This document shows, one piece after another, positions 21,373 through 32,019 of a stretch of DNA of 64,000 nucleotides. The stretch is from assembly GCF_004000235.1 (NCBI RefSeq), contig NZ_RCIO01000001.1:930001-994000 (forward strand). The letters run 5' to 3'. Position numbers and translations under genes: made by a program. Every line of letters starts with the position of its first letter. The stretch's first letter is position 1. The DNA comes from Mesorhizobium sp. Z1-4. GTDB taxonomy: Bacteria; Pseudomonadota; Alphaproteobacteria; Rhizobiales; Rhizobiaceae. The notes under the pieces were generated by a model. It saw only the letters and a program-made list of their open reading frames with translations. It ran no database searches and was not told where the DNA came from.

Positions 21373-22358
21373 TGTTCCTCTCCTTTTGGCTTTGCACGCA
21401 CAAGGAATGACGCTTCGCCGCTGAACCTTCTCTGATGGGGCGGTTTATGCGGCGTTCATTTTTCAACAGCGCTCACGCCGAGCTCGCTGCGCTCACCGGC
21501 TCCGCGGGGCGCCGGACTTCCGGCGGGCAGCAGTCGCCGCCTCGGCCTTCGGCCGGATGGCAAGCTTCATCATCGCCACGCCCCGCTGCCGGTCTGGTCA
21601 TTGCGCTTTGCGCCGTTTCGCGACGATCGCTTTGCGATCGCGCTGGGCGCTGTCGCCAGAACCCATGCGGGTTCGGCGTGGAAAGACGGGCGGCCATTCA
21701 GTCGCTCATCTGTATGTTACGTGCGGCCAAAAGGCCGCCCGTCCGGTGTTCTTGCCCCGAGTACCTCCGTAGAGGTCACCTGACCGCCTTAGATCAGGAT
21801 GTTGTCCGCTCGTGGCGCTCCGCAGCTTTCGCCTCAGAGCGCCGGGCTCGCCACTCAATCAAGAGGCGAAGACACAGCTACCCGTGGGCCCGGAGCTGGG
21901 GGCTCATCGCCCACACGGACTCTCGATGTCCGCGCGATCCGGCACCGACCGCTGCCCGGATGCTCGGAGTGCACACCCGTTTCCCGCGCAGCGGTATTTG
22001 CGAGGGGATGGTAAGGGAGGTTGAGAAGGCGGGGATAGATTTTGTCCGGATCGCCTGACATGCAGGCTTTCAACTCGAATCTGTCCCCCGACAGCCGTAG
22101 TGAGGCTCTCGGCCAGAGCGGAACAATACGATCTTGGCACTCCAGTATGCACGAGCCAGCCGGCAAACCACGTGCAACAAAATGCACCTGCGGTTTGTCC
22201 GAGGGAGAACACAGAAGTCCTTCCCCCTCCCGATTATGCAAAATGTCAAAGCGGCCTTGTCGATGGCCCATTGATGGAGGCAAACTCCGCGTGATCAAAC
22301 GCTACATTCACTCTTGATCCGACGGCGCTCGGTAAACTCGACGGAAGTGACAAATAAG
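21373..22358. other. Gene-free, hairpin-rich stretch between host gene and AT-rich islet
   Basis: Nothing here reads convincingly as protein. Frames of 207 and 147 codons exist, but they are arginine/serine-rich, lack ribosome-binding sites and cross many inverted repeats. These include GACGGGCGGCC / GGCCGCCCGTC (21685-21743) with an inner GCGGCC-AAAA-GGCCGC, CGATCGC-TTT-GCGATCG near 21635, GAACCC-ATGC-GGGTTC near 21660, ACCTC-CGTA-GAGGT near 21765, and a nested GTGGGC / GCCCAC stem (21884-21914) followed by CGGAC-N7-GTCCG. The density suggests a structured RNA or a mosaic of intergenic repeats. From about 22300 the base composition turns AT-rich. Confidence 0.5.
21471..21545. repeat. Diverged copy of the repeat found after tRNA-Ala
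   Basis: The stretch starting GCTCACGCCGAGCTCGCTGC, with CTCACCGGCTCCGCGGGGC after it and CAGTCGCCGCCTCGG at its end, matches the inner part of the 115-bp repeats at 62501-62845 with a handful of changes and a different central hairpin. It shows that this repeat is dispersed in the chromosome rather than confined to the tRNA locus. Confidence 0.6.
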
Positions 22359-23387
22359 ATGATAAAAATATTTCACTCTTCAAGAGATGAAGTTATCCGA
22401 AGCTCTTTTTCTGCTGCGTATGCGGATTATAAATATGCGCTTGGAAATTTACTCCCGCTTTTGAATCGGTTTGAGCAGCAGCGCAAAATTCAGGGGCGCA
22501 AATTTTATGCTAGACTCCGTAAAGACATACTTTCCGGCTGCATAATGCCGCCAATAACACTTGCCTTCGTTGACAAAAAGATGTCTTCGTCGACCGACGC
22601 AGACGATTTGCAGAAATTTGCCAATGAGAATATTTCTGACGGTTATGTTCTTGATGGTATGCAGCGGCTAAACACACTTAGGGAAGCGTCCGAAGACGAG
22701 GACTTTGATAGTAGCCGACCGATATACATAAACATTATTGTAGCTGAACGTTATGATTTTCTTCTCTACCGAATGATTACGCTCAATAATGGGCAAAAGC
22801 CCATGACCGCTCGTCATCAAATCGAAATGCTAACAAAAGGAATTCTGGATACAGAGAAATTAGATATTCAGATTATTACTGAGAAAGAAACTGAAAAGGC
22901 GAAGCCGCACGGAGCATTCCGTCAGGGCGATGTTTCTGAAGCCTACACGGCATTTTTGACGGATAGCGTGCACAACCAAAACACCAAAATCATCGAGAGC
23001 AAGCTCGACGAGATTTTGGTTGGAAAGGTAATGGATTCGAAAATTACCGAATCTGACATAAGCTTTCACGACGTTTTGCTCGCCGTAGATCACCTTTCGG
23101 CGAACCAGGAAGCTCGAGATTGGCTGCGTCTTGGCAACAACCTTATTGGATTCGCGGTGGGTGCCAAGGAGTCACTTGCTAGCCTGACAAAATATGATCC
23201 GGAGAAATTTGCGAGCGCTACCGCCGTGTTTGAAAAAGCATTTGAGTCGATAAACGTATCTAAGGTGAACGTTGGTAAACTGCGGCGTGAGTTGGCAATG
23301 AAGTTTGTTGCACACATCGACGATTACATCGATACAGATGCGGACTCGTTGACGGAGGTATTCTTCGAAGAGACGATGACCGACTGA
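22359..23387 (+). CDS. DGQHR/ParB-like protein of a foreign two-gene islet
   Basis: A 342-residue protein, AT-rich and unlike its neighbours in codon use. Residues 50-110 resemble the ParB/DGQHR fold: YARLRKDILSGCIMPPITLAF (like the ParB segment ending in PI-V), then ISDGYVLDGMQRLNTLREA, where DGMQR stands where DGQHR or DGQQR is found in DndB-like and GmrD-like proteins. A further ITLNNGQKPMTARH segment (140-153) resembles the second DGQHR-family block. The rest is mostly helical and unassigned. The start at ATG 22359 has GGAAG about 11 bases upstream; the frame is open to a TTG at 22314. The next gene follows one base after the stop. Function is not known; DNA modification, restriction or nucleotidase roles are conceivable. 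Confidence 0.7.
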   Translation: MIKIFHSSRDEVIRSSFSAAYADYKYALGNLLPLLNRFEQQRKIQGRKFYARLRKDILSGCIMPPITLAFVDKKMSSSTDADDLQKFANENISDGYVLDGMQRLNTLREASEDEDFDSSRPIYINIIVAERYDFLLYRMITLNNGQKPMTARHQIEMLTKGILDTEKLDIQIITEKETEKAKPHGAFRQGDVSEAYTAFLTDSVHNQNTKIIESKLDEILVGKVMDSKITESDISFHDVLLAVDHLSANQEARDWLRLGNNLIGFAVGAKESLASLTKYDPEKFASATAVFEKAFESINVSKVNVGKLRRELAMKFVAHIDDYIDTDADSLTEVFFEETMTD

Positions 23388-23388
23388 G

Positions 23389-24282
23389 ATGGCCAGCCGG
23401 TACACCATGCGCGAGCCGAACCACGGAGGTTACGCGCCTCCAGCGCCGTTCGGGTTGTACGAAAATGGGCTGATCCCCCATGAAATACTGAGATTATTAG
23501 TTGGAACGGTAAATCTGTTCGACAAAGATAACGAAAGACTCGTAAAGGTTACGGAAAACGAACTACGCAATGGACGCATTCTGAAACCAGAACCCAATCG
23601 TGTTCTCAATAAGATTTTTGAGGGCGGGGTAACCGAGGACGATTATGTAAGGGTATTGCGCGAGATCGGGGCGAGAAATCGCCGGTATTTTGAAAAACTT
23701 CGCGGTGAGTTGATTCATTGTCTAGCCGCAAAAAAGGAAGGTTTTCATCTGGAGTCATTTCTGCATTTGTACCGGTGCGTCGAGCTAATTTCGACACTGA
23801 TGCCGATGTTGTACGCTCGAAGTCAGGACAATTTTCAAGATACAAAGAGCTTTTTTATGGACCTGATGAAAGACGAGAAGGAAGGTGAACTAAAGGTACT
23901 TGAGCGCTTTATTTCGCATATTTCCCGATCTACTCAGATAAACGATGTCGTTTTTGTCTTCGATTTGTCGAATCTGCCAACCCGCTACCTTGAAGTTACA
24001 AAAGACCAGATTGCTAGGAAGGTTCTGTCGGCGCTTAAGGATGACCAATATGAGATAGACGATACTTCTGAAACCGTTACGGTAAAATTCTTGGCAATGT
24101 CTAAGTATATTGTTTCTCTACGTAATAGAATATTTCATTACAGTGCCAGCAGGTCCAATATAGATATATCTGAAATAGGAGGCGCATCGCACGTCGCGCG
24201 AATTTCAACTAAAGAAGGGATATATTGGTTTTCTATTATTTACGCACAAATATTGGTTAAGCTTATTTCAACTAAAATATAG
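23389..24282 (+). CDS. HEPN-like protein, partner in the two-gene islet
   Basis: A 297-residue, mainly helical protein with no recognised family name. The C-terminal region carries SLRNRIFHYSASRSN, where R245-N246-x3-H250 is a textbook HEPN RNase motif (R-N-x3-H, within the RX4-6H range) on a predicted helix. A second basic/histidine cluster, RNRRYFEKLRGELIHCL, lies at about 96-112. HEPN proteins are common RNA-cleaving effectors in toxin-antitoxin and phage-defence modules. The gene begins one base after the preceding stop, so the two are surely co-expressed. AT-richness and lack of a relative among neighbours point to horizontal acquisition. An alternative ATG lies at 23407. The toxin role is inference. 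Confidence 0.65.
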   Translation: MASRYTMREPNHGGYAPPAPFGLYENGLIPHEILRLLVGTVNLFDKDNERLVKVTENELRNGRILKPEPNRVLNKIFEGGVTEDDYVRVLREIGARNRRYFEKLRGELIHCLAAKKEGFHLESFLHLYRCVELISTLMPMLYARSQDNFQDTKSFFMDLMKDEKEGELKVLERFISHISRSTQINDVVFVFDLSNLPTRYLEVTKDQIARKVLSALKDDQYEIDDTSETVTVKFLAMSKYIVSLRNRIFHYSASRSNIDISEIGGASHVARISTKEGIYWFSIIYAQILVKLISTKI

Positions 24283-24303
24283 ACTTTAACATATTGATAG
24301 CGG

Positions 24304-26109
<1,806 letters not shown>

Positions 26110-26236
26110 GGGGCGCGCATGTAGCAGCGGCGGGGGAGAACGCAAAGCGGGAAATTGCGCGCGGGGCAGCCGCCATATGCGCGTCAGGCTGCCGGGCGGG
26201 TTCTGTATTGCCGTGCGCCGGTTTGGCGCTGCCCTC

Positions 26237-26872
26237 TCACCGCCTGGCCGCCTCCGGCACATTCGGCCTGCGGGACGAGGCCCCGCCAAGCCAACCCCGC
26301 GACGAAAAACGGCGCTGCTGCCAGCGGCGGAAGGGCACAAGATTGTGCGGGAAGGTGGGCACGGGTTCGCGGATCGCATTGTCGCGGGCGCGGCGGCGGT
26401 AGACTTCGGCCTGCATCATGCGCGACAGCCGGCCGACGGCCCAGGTGTGGTTCCAGACGAAGACCGGGTGGATCGCCTTCACGAAACGCCGCACCCAGGG
26501 ATGGGCGACATCGACGGTCCAGCGGAAGGTGGCGGCGAGATGATCGGGACCGTCGGGCTCGACATGCATCCTGCCCCGGCCGACGAAATCGCCGCTGATG
26601 TCGAAATCCATCCAGCGATGCGCCTCGCCGCCGGTCACCTTGCCGACGAAAAAGAAGGAGTGCGGCAGGAAACCCTTGGTGAACAGCCGCACTTCCATGC
26701 CGAGCCCGTCGGGCGCGCCGCGCTCAACCACTTCGCAGGCCATGAAAACCGACGTGCCCCAGCGCGAGATGATCTCGGGGTCGAGGATGATTTCGCTGAG
26801 CTCCTCGGCGCGCGCTTCCATGCGCCAGCGGGTGACGATGTCGAAATCGGTCTTTGCGGTCGCTGACGTCAT
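26237..26872 (-). CDS. SRPBCC-fold protein of unknown function
   Basis: A 211-residue protein resembling START/SRPBCC lipid- or ligand-binding proteins ([20 protein letters not shown] at the start, alternating strands, then [22 protein letters not shown] and a C-terminal helix). The last 35 residues are arginine-rich. The ATG overlaps the stop of the carotenoid-hydratase-like gene upstream by four bases, so both act in the same process, perhaps handling of an isoprenoid. No direct evidence for a substrate. Confidence 0.65.
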   Translation of the reverse strand: MTSATAKTDFDIVTRWRMEARAEELSEIILDPEIISRWGTSVFMACEVVERGAPDGLGMEVRLFTKGFLPHSFFFVGKVTGGEAHRWMDFDISGDFVGRGRMHVEPDGPDHLAATFRWTVDVAHPWVRRFVKAIHPVFVWNHTWAVGRLSRMMQAEVYRRRARDNAIREPVPTFPHNLVPFRRWQQRRFSSRGWLGGASSRRPNVPEAARR

Positions 26873-27810
26873 TGTTTGTCTCCCGCCCGGCCGTGCGCAA
26901 GGCCGGCTGCCATGCCGCGCCGGGCCAGTGAAGCCGGACTGCGCCGCAGCGCGGCAACCGCGCCAACCAGCGCCAGCGGCAGCATGGTGGTGGCGGTCAG
27001 AAAGGCAATGCTGGCGAAAATCTCCGCCACCGGCATATGCGCGCCATCGACCATAACAGAATCCAGGCGCGCCGACACGAAAGGATTGAGCAGATATTCG
27101 CCGGCGAAAGCGGCCCAGATCAGCGGCACGGACAGCCACAGATAACGGCGCGCCGACCGCGGCACCCTTCGCGCCGGCGGTTCATAGCGGCCGGTGACGA
27201 CGAGCGCGAAGGACTGGAACATGATCCAGGTGACGAACGCCCAGCCGATGTAGTTTTCCAGCGGCACGCCGAAATGCACGCCGCCGCCGCTCCACACCCA
27301 GCGGCCCTCAACCGTGGCGCGCAGCGGGTCCATCGACAAATCCCACACGACCATCAGCATGGCAGCCAGCACGGGAACGCCGAACCGCAGAACGTTGTCG
27401 GCCGACCATTCGGTGCGGGCAAGCAGGAGCCTTGCCATCGACCAGGAGGCATAACCCATCACGCAATAGGCGGGCATGACGGAGACAGGCACATGGCCCA
27501 GAAACGGCGCCATGAGCTCCGTGTAGTGATAATTGCCGACCGGAAAGCCGGTCATCAGCGACACGGTTTCGAAGAACCAGCCGATCAGAAACACCAGAAC
27601 GACGAATGAAAGCAGCTGGCGGCCCGAATATGTGCGGCGGCCATGGACCACCAGAAATGCGATCATCGCGCCCGCCACGAGCGCCGGCGACCACTCCTTC
27701 AACAGGCCGCCCGGCGATCCCAACGCATAAAGCACGTTGCCAAACCAAGCCGCCAACCCCAGGCCCATGCAGGCCACCACACCGCCAAGCTTACCCAATG
27801 CCCTACCCAT
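26869..27810 (-). CDS. Carotenoid-biosynthesis (CruF / DUF422) membrane protein
   Basis: A 313-residue membrane protein with about seven hydrophobic segments. The segment PVSVMPAYCVMGYASWSMARLL, followed by MVVWDLSMDPL and the GVPLENYIGWAFVTW block, is characteristic of the DUF422 family, which includes carotenoid 1',2'-hydratases and bisanhydrobacterioruberin hydratase. No phytoene synthase or desaturase gene is nearby, so its substrate may not be a carotenoid here. The start at 27810 (MGRALGKLGG) is the first that gives a sensible N-terminal helix, but it has only a weak ribosome-binding site. Confidence 0.65.
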   Translation of the reverse strand: MGRALGKLGGVVACMGLGLAAWFGNVLYALGSPGGLLKEWSPALVAGAMIAFLVVHGRRTYSGRQLLSFVVLVFLIGWFFETVSLMTGFPVGNYHYTELMAPFLGHVPVSVMPAYCVMGYASWSMARLLLARTEWSADNVLRFGVPVLAAMLMVVWDLSMDPLRATVEGRWVWSGGGVHFGVPLENYIGWAFVTWIMFQSFALVVTGRYEPPARRVPRSARRYLWLSVPLIWAAFAGEYLLNPFVSARLDSVMVDGAHMPVAEIFASIAFLTATTMLPLALVGAVAALRRSPASLARRGMAAGLAHGRAGDKQ

Positions 27811-27940
27811 GCCATTCCGTGCGCCCGCCGGCGCAAGTCCCTTGCCGGCGCAGTTTGCAACGTAAAACGCGCCGATGCCAACCCTGCTGACGTCACGGAA
27901 GCATTGACGGTAAATGCGGCAGCCAAAGGATGGCATTGGG

Positions 27941-27961
27941 GTCATATTTCGATAATATGAC
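27941..27961. promoter_or_regulatory. Perfect 21-bp inverted repeat in the imelysin/carotenoid divergent region
   Basis: GTCATATT-TCGAT-AATATGAC has 8-bp perfect arms around a 5-nt centre. It lies 134 bp upstream of the imelysin gene and 131 bp upstream of the carotenoid gene. Its shape is that of a dimeric repressor site; it does not match the Irr box, and the binding protein is unknown. Confidence 0.5.
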
Positions 27962-27976
27962 AATTCTAATCCACTA

Positions 27977-28007
27977 TTGCCTCCCATAAAGATGACCTCT
28001 ATGGTCA
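27977..28007 (+). promoter_or_regulatory. Imelysin operon promoter overlapped by a RirA-type iron box
   Basis: TTGCCT and TATGGT are 17 nt apart (27977-28005). The -10 lies inside TGACC-TCTAT-GGTCA (27993-28007), which fits the rhizobial iron-responsive operator TGA-N9-TCA bound by RirA and is a perfect inverted repeat in addition. Repression under iron sufficiency is the expected outcome. Confidence 0.6.
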
Positions 28008-28094
28008 ACATAATGCACGCCCAAGGGACATGGGTGCCTGCCGGCTGCGGCCGGAGATTTCGTTATTGCAATCGCCGTACATGGAGAGGCCATC

Positions 28095-29357
28095 ATGAGA
28101 ACCGCAACCGGAACCGCAATTCTGTTGATGGCGCTGGCAGTGCCCGGCAGCGCAGTAGCCGCGGATCCGGGCAAAATCCTCGTCACCTATTCCGACATCG
28201 CGCTGGCCGGATATGAAGACAGCCTGACGACCGCGAAGTCGCTTGATGCGGCAATCGAGGCGCTTGTTGCAGCGCCTTCGCAGGAGACGCTGCACGCTGC
28301 GCGGGCGGCATGGATCGCAGCGCGCGTGCCCTATCAGCAGACGGAAGCGTTCCGCTTCGGCAATGCGATCGTGGACGAGTGGGAAGGCCGGGTGAACGCA
28401 TGGCCGCTGGATGAAGGGCTGATCGATTATGTCGATGCCAGTTACGGCACCGAGAGCGACGCCAACGCGTTCTACACCGTCAATGTGATCGCCAATGCGC
28501 AAGTCAGCATCGGTGGCGAGACGGTCGATGCCTCGACCATCACGCCAGAGGTGATCCAGTCGCTGCAGGAAATCGGCGGCATCGAAGCCAATGTCGCGAC
28601 CGGCTATCACGCGATCGAGTTTCTCTTGTGGGGCCAGGACCTCAACGGCACCAATGCGGGCGCGGGCAACCGGCCGGCAACCGACTTCGACACCGCCAAT
28701 TGCACCGGCAGCAACTGCGACCGCCGGGTTCAATATCTGACCGCGGCTTCCGACCTGCTCGTCGCCGACCTGGAAGAGATGGTGGCGAACTGGCAGACCG
28801 GCGGCGGCGCGCGGGCAGCACTCGCCGAAGGCGACGAGGCAAAGGGGCTGACGGCGATCCTGACCGGGCTCGGCTCGCTCTCTTACGGCGAACTTGCGGG
28901 CGAGCGCATGAAACTCGGCCTGCTGCTCCACGACCCGGAGGAAGAGCATGACTGCTTCGCCGACAACACGCACAACTCGCATTATTACGACGTGAAAGGC
29001 ATCACCAATGTCTATCACGGCCGTTATGAGCGCATCGACGGCTCGACCGTGAACGGACCGAGCCTGGCGGAGCTTGTGCGCGAAACGGATGCCGCGCTCG
29101 CCGACGAGACCGAAACGAAGCTGGCAGCAACACTTGCGGCAGCCGAGGCGATGAAGGCGCGGGCGGAAGGCGGCGAGGCCTATGACCAGATGATCGGCGA
29201 AGGCAACGAGGCCGGCAATGAAGCCGTGCAGGCGGTGATCGACGGGCTGGTCGATCAGACGCGCTCGCTGGAACGTGTGATTGCGGCGCTCGATCTCGGC
29301 GGCGTGACCATCGAAGGCTCCGACAGCCTGGATAATCCGGGTGCGGTGTTCGAATAG
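28095..29357 (+). CDS. Imelysin-family iron-regulated protein (first copy)
   Basis: A 420-residue periplasmic protein with a signal peptide (about 1-23, ILLMALAVPGSAVAA). It belongs to the imelysin / IrpA peptidase-like family; the signature GxHxxE appears as GYHAIEFLLWG (170-180) and the second conserved region as HDCFADNTHNSHYYD (about 296-310). Family members are linked to iron uptake, though peptidase activity is doubted. It is the first gene of a four-gene operon (imelysin, di-heme DUF1111, imelysin, DUF1513) known from several proteobacteria and sits behind a RirA-type box. Confidence 0.88.
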   Translation: MRTATGTAILLMALAVPGSAVAADPGKILVTYSDIALAGYEDSLTTAKSLDAAIEALVAAPSQETLHAARAAWIAARVPYQQTEAFRFGNAIVDEWEGRVNAWPLDEGLIDYVDASYGTESDANAFYTVNVIANAQVSIGGETVDASTITPEVIQSLQEIGGIEANVATGYHAIEFLLWGQDLNGTNAGAGNRPATDFDTANCTGSNCDRRVQYLTAASDLLVADLEEMVANWQTGGGARAALAEGDEAKGLTAILTGLGSLSYGELAGERMKLGLLLHDPEEEHDCFADNTHNSHYYDVKGITNVYHGRYERIDGSTVNGPSLAELVRETDAALADETETKLAATLAAAEAMKARAEGGEAYDQMIGEGNEAGNEAVQAVIDGLVDQTRSLERVIAALDLGGVTIEGSDSLDNPGAVFE

Positions 29358-29405
29358 GCGCATCGGCGGCCGGGCATAAGCGCCCGGCCGCTGCCCGCAT
29401 TTCTC

Positions 29406-30907
29406 ATGACAGCCAAACCGCTTCTAACCGCCTTTGCGCTTGCCGCCGCCGTGACCGCGGCGGCAGCGGCGCTGACACGCGACGACCTCAGCGATGCGGA
29501 TCGCGTACGGGTCGAGGCCGTCACGAAACCGACCACCGATTTCTCGATAGGCGAACCCTTCGAGGCGATGCCGGGCGGCAAAGCGACGACACGCAAGACC
29601 CGCGACGCCAACGCGCTGTCACACCCCTCGGCCAATCTGAGCTTCGAGGACCAGCAGCTCTTCCTCGTAGGCAACGGGCTGTTTCGAAAGGAGTGGGTGT
29701 CGTCACCCTCGTCCACGCAGGCCTCCGACGGGCTCGGGCCGCTGTTCAACGCGCGTGCCTGCCAGTCCTGCCACATCAAGGACGGACGCGGACACGCGCC
29801 GGCAAGCGCCGAGGACGACGCGATCTCGCTGCTGGTGCGCGTGTCGCTGCCGCCGGACGAAGCCGAGCAGAAAGCAATCGAGGCCGGGCTGAGGGTGGCG
29901 GTTCCAGAGCCCGTCTACGGACTCCAGATTCAGGATTTCGCGGTGGCCGGACTGCCGGCCGAAGGCAAGATCGAGATCGCCTATGAAGCCGTGCAGGTGG
30001 AACTTGCCGGCGGCGAGGTGGTGGAACTACGCAAGCCAGCGCTTTCGATTGGCAATCCGGGTTTCGGCGCGCTTGCCGACGGCGCAATGCTGTCGGCGCG
30101 GATCGCGCCAGCCATGAGCGGAATGGGGTTGCTGGAAGCCATCCACCCGGCCGACATTCTGGCTCTTGCCGACCCAGCGATGCCGATGGCGACGGCATTT
30201 CGGGCCGGCCGAACATGATCGGCGACGGCGCGGGCGGACTGACGATAGGCCGCTTCGGCTGGAAGGCGATCCAGCCGACGGTGGAGATACAGACCGCCCA
30301 CGCGTTTGCCGGAGATATGGGGCTTTCCACCCCCGTGCTGCCCGACCATTGGGGCGACTGCACGGACGCCGAACCGCCGTGCCGCACGCTGCCGCATGGC
30401 GCGCAGCCCCGGCTGGGCAATGAGGAGGTGCCCCGCGCACTGCTCGACCTTGTGGTGTTCTATTCCGAGAACCTCGCGCTGCCGGCCCGAACGCAAAGCG
30501 AGGACCCGCAGGTCCTGCGCGGCAAGCAGCTGTTTTACGAAGCCGGCTGCGCCTCCTGCCACACGCCCAAATTCGTGACCAGCCGCGAGGCCCGCCACGA
30601 GGCTCACCGGTTTCAGCTGATCTGGCCATACACCGACCTGTTGCTGCATGACATGGGCGATGGCCTCGCGGACGGCCGGCCGGAAGGCCAGGCGAACGGG
30701 CGCGAGTGGCGCACGCCGCCGCTCTGGGGCATCGGCACCGCCCGAACCGTCAGCGCTGAAGCTGGCTTCCTGCATGACGGGCGTGCGCGCACGCTGGAAG
30801 AAGCGATCCTGTGGCATGGCGGCGAGGCACAGGCTGCGCGCGACGCCTATGCCGCTTCGGACAAGGCCGAGCGCGATGCGCTGATCGCTTTTCTGGAGTC
30901 GCTGTAA
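29406..30907 (+). pseudogene. Di-heme cytochrome-c oxidoreductase (DUF1111), broken by a frameshift
   Basis: Two frames together encode one DUF1111 protein. The first (29406-30218) has a signal peptide, the heme motif CQSCH within GPLFNARACQSCH and the family core up to ILALADP. The second (30215-30907) resumes at MIGDGAGGL and holds the second heme site CASCH and the TPPLWGIG motif. At 30171-30181 the expected DADGDGISGRPN is readable only after a one-base shift, as if one base were lost after GACCCAGC. The stop of part one and an ATG of part two overlap as ATGA, so a split product by re-initiation is possible, though part two has no export signal. Either a real mutation or a sequencing error. 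The partner genes stay intact. Confidence 0.82.
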
Positions 30908-32016
30908 TGCCCGGATCACACCCCGCCCTGCACAGCGCACCGGTTCGCCAAGCACCGAAAGGCATGGCGGCGGCGATTTCGATCCTTGTTTTCGCCTCGA
31001 CCGCTCAGGCCGCAGGCGATGGATCCGGCGCGCGGATAACCGACAAGTTTGCGCAACCGGCTTTCGCCGAGCTCCAAAGGGCGGCAGCGGCAACCGAACA
31101 AGAGATCGGCGCGCTGTGCACCGCGCCTTCGGCCGAAGCGCTGGCGAAAGCGCAGGGCGCGTTTGCCGAACTGGTCTCCGCATGGGGCAAGGCGAGCGTG
31201 TTGCGGTTCGGGCCACTTGCGGACGAACACCGAATGGAGCGGATCTATTTCTGGCCCGACCCGCGCGGCATTGCTTTGAGGCAGGTGCAGGCAACGATCG
31301 CGGGTGAGGACGAAAGCGCCACGTCATCCGAAAATCTGGCGCAAAAGAGTGCGGCGCTTCAGGGCCTGCCGGCGCTGGAGTTCGCGCTTTACGGCAGCGG
31401 GGCCGATGATCTGGCAGGCGGAGCAGCTGCCTATCGCTGCCGCTTCGCAGAGGCGATCGCTGGCAACATCGCATCGATTGCGAACGAACTGCTTGCCGGT
31501 TGGGCGGATGGCACGGACTTCACCGACGCATTCACCGCGCCGGCCGCAGATACGGAACCATACCGTAGCGCCGGGGAAGTCGATGCCGAAATCGTCCGCG
31601 CACTTTCCACACAGCTGCGTTTTGTGCACGAGGCGCAGCTGCTTCCGGCGCTCGGCGCGGACATTGGCAAGGCGCGCGGCAAACGCGCGCCGCTGTGGCG
31701 CTCGGAACTTACCTTCGTGCTGGCTACGGCGCAGCTCGATGGCGTGCGCGACCTCTTGAATGCAGCCGGTTATGAATCGGCCGTGGCCGAAGAGACAAGC
31801 TGGGTGCCCGGCGCGATCCTGTTCGAAATCGGAACGGCCAGAGTTGCGTTGGACGGCATCGAAACCGTTCCCTCCGACGCATTTGCGGACGAAACCGCTC
31901 GCGACAAAATCGCGTTTGCCGGCTTCACCATCGAAAGCGCCGCCGCCAACATCACCGAAAAGCTCGCCGCAGCGCTGGGACTGATCGTCGGCTTCAACGC
32001 TCTCGACGGTGACTGA
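30907..32016 (+). CDS. Imelysin-family protein (second copy)
   Basis: A 369-residue exported protein; the signal peptide is about residues 17-36 (MAAAISILVFASTAQAA) after a short leader, and an internal ATG at residue 20 may be the true start. The imelysin domain is shorter and more divergent than in the first copy. GLPALEFALYG takes the place of the GxHxxE motif, so His is missing. The start codon overlaps the stop of the di-heme gene (TAATG). The conserved gene order suggests the two imelysins and the cytochrome work together at the outer face of the inner membrane in iron handling. Confidence 0.8.
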   Translation: MPGSHPALHSAPVRQAPKGMAAAISILVFASTAQAAGDGSGARITDKFAQPAFAELQRAAAATEQEIGALCTAPSAEALAKAQGAFAELVSAWGKASVLRFGPLADEHRMERIYFWPDPRGIALRQVQATIAGEDESATSSENLAQKSAALQGLPALEFALYGSGADDLAGGAAAYRCRFAEAIAGNIASIANELLAGWADGTDFTDAFTAPAADTEPYRSAGEVDAEIVRALSTQLRFVHEAQLLPALGADIGKARGKRAPLWRSELTFVLATAQLDGVRDLLNAAGYESAVAEETSWVPGAILFEIGTARVALDGIETVPSDAFADETARDKIAFAGFTIESAAANITEKLAAALGLIVGFNALDGD

Positions 32017-32019
32017 GCC

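Noticed and set aside
21780-22060. tmRNA, RNase P or SRP RNA
   Set aside because: No tag-coding segment, no GAGGAAAGTCC-type core and no SRP loop signature could be found on either strand.
21435-22298. Possible protein genes in the gap before the islet
   Set aside because: Arg/Ser/Pro-rich translations, no start signals, and the region is packed with inverted repeats that contradict coding constraints.
22314-22359. Upstream TTG or GTG start for the first islet gene
   Set aside because: The TTG has no ribosome-binding site and the GTG has none at proper spacing; the ATG at 22359 has GGAAG.
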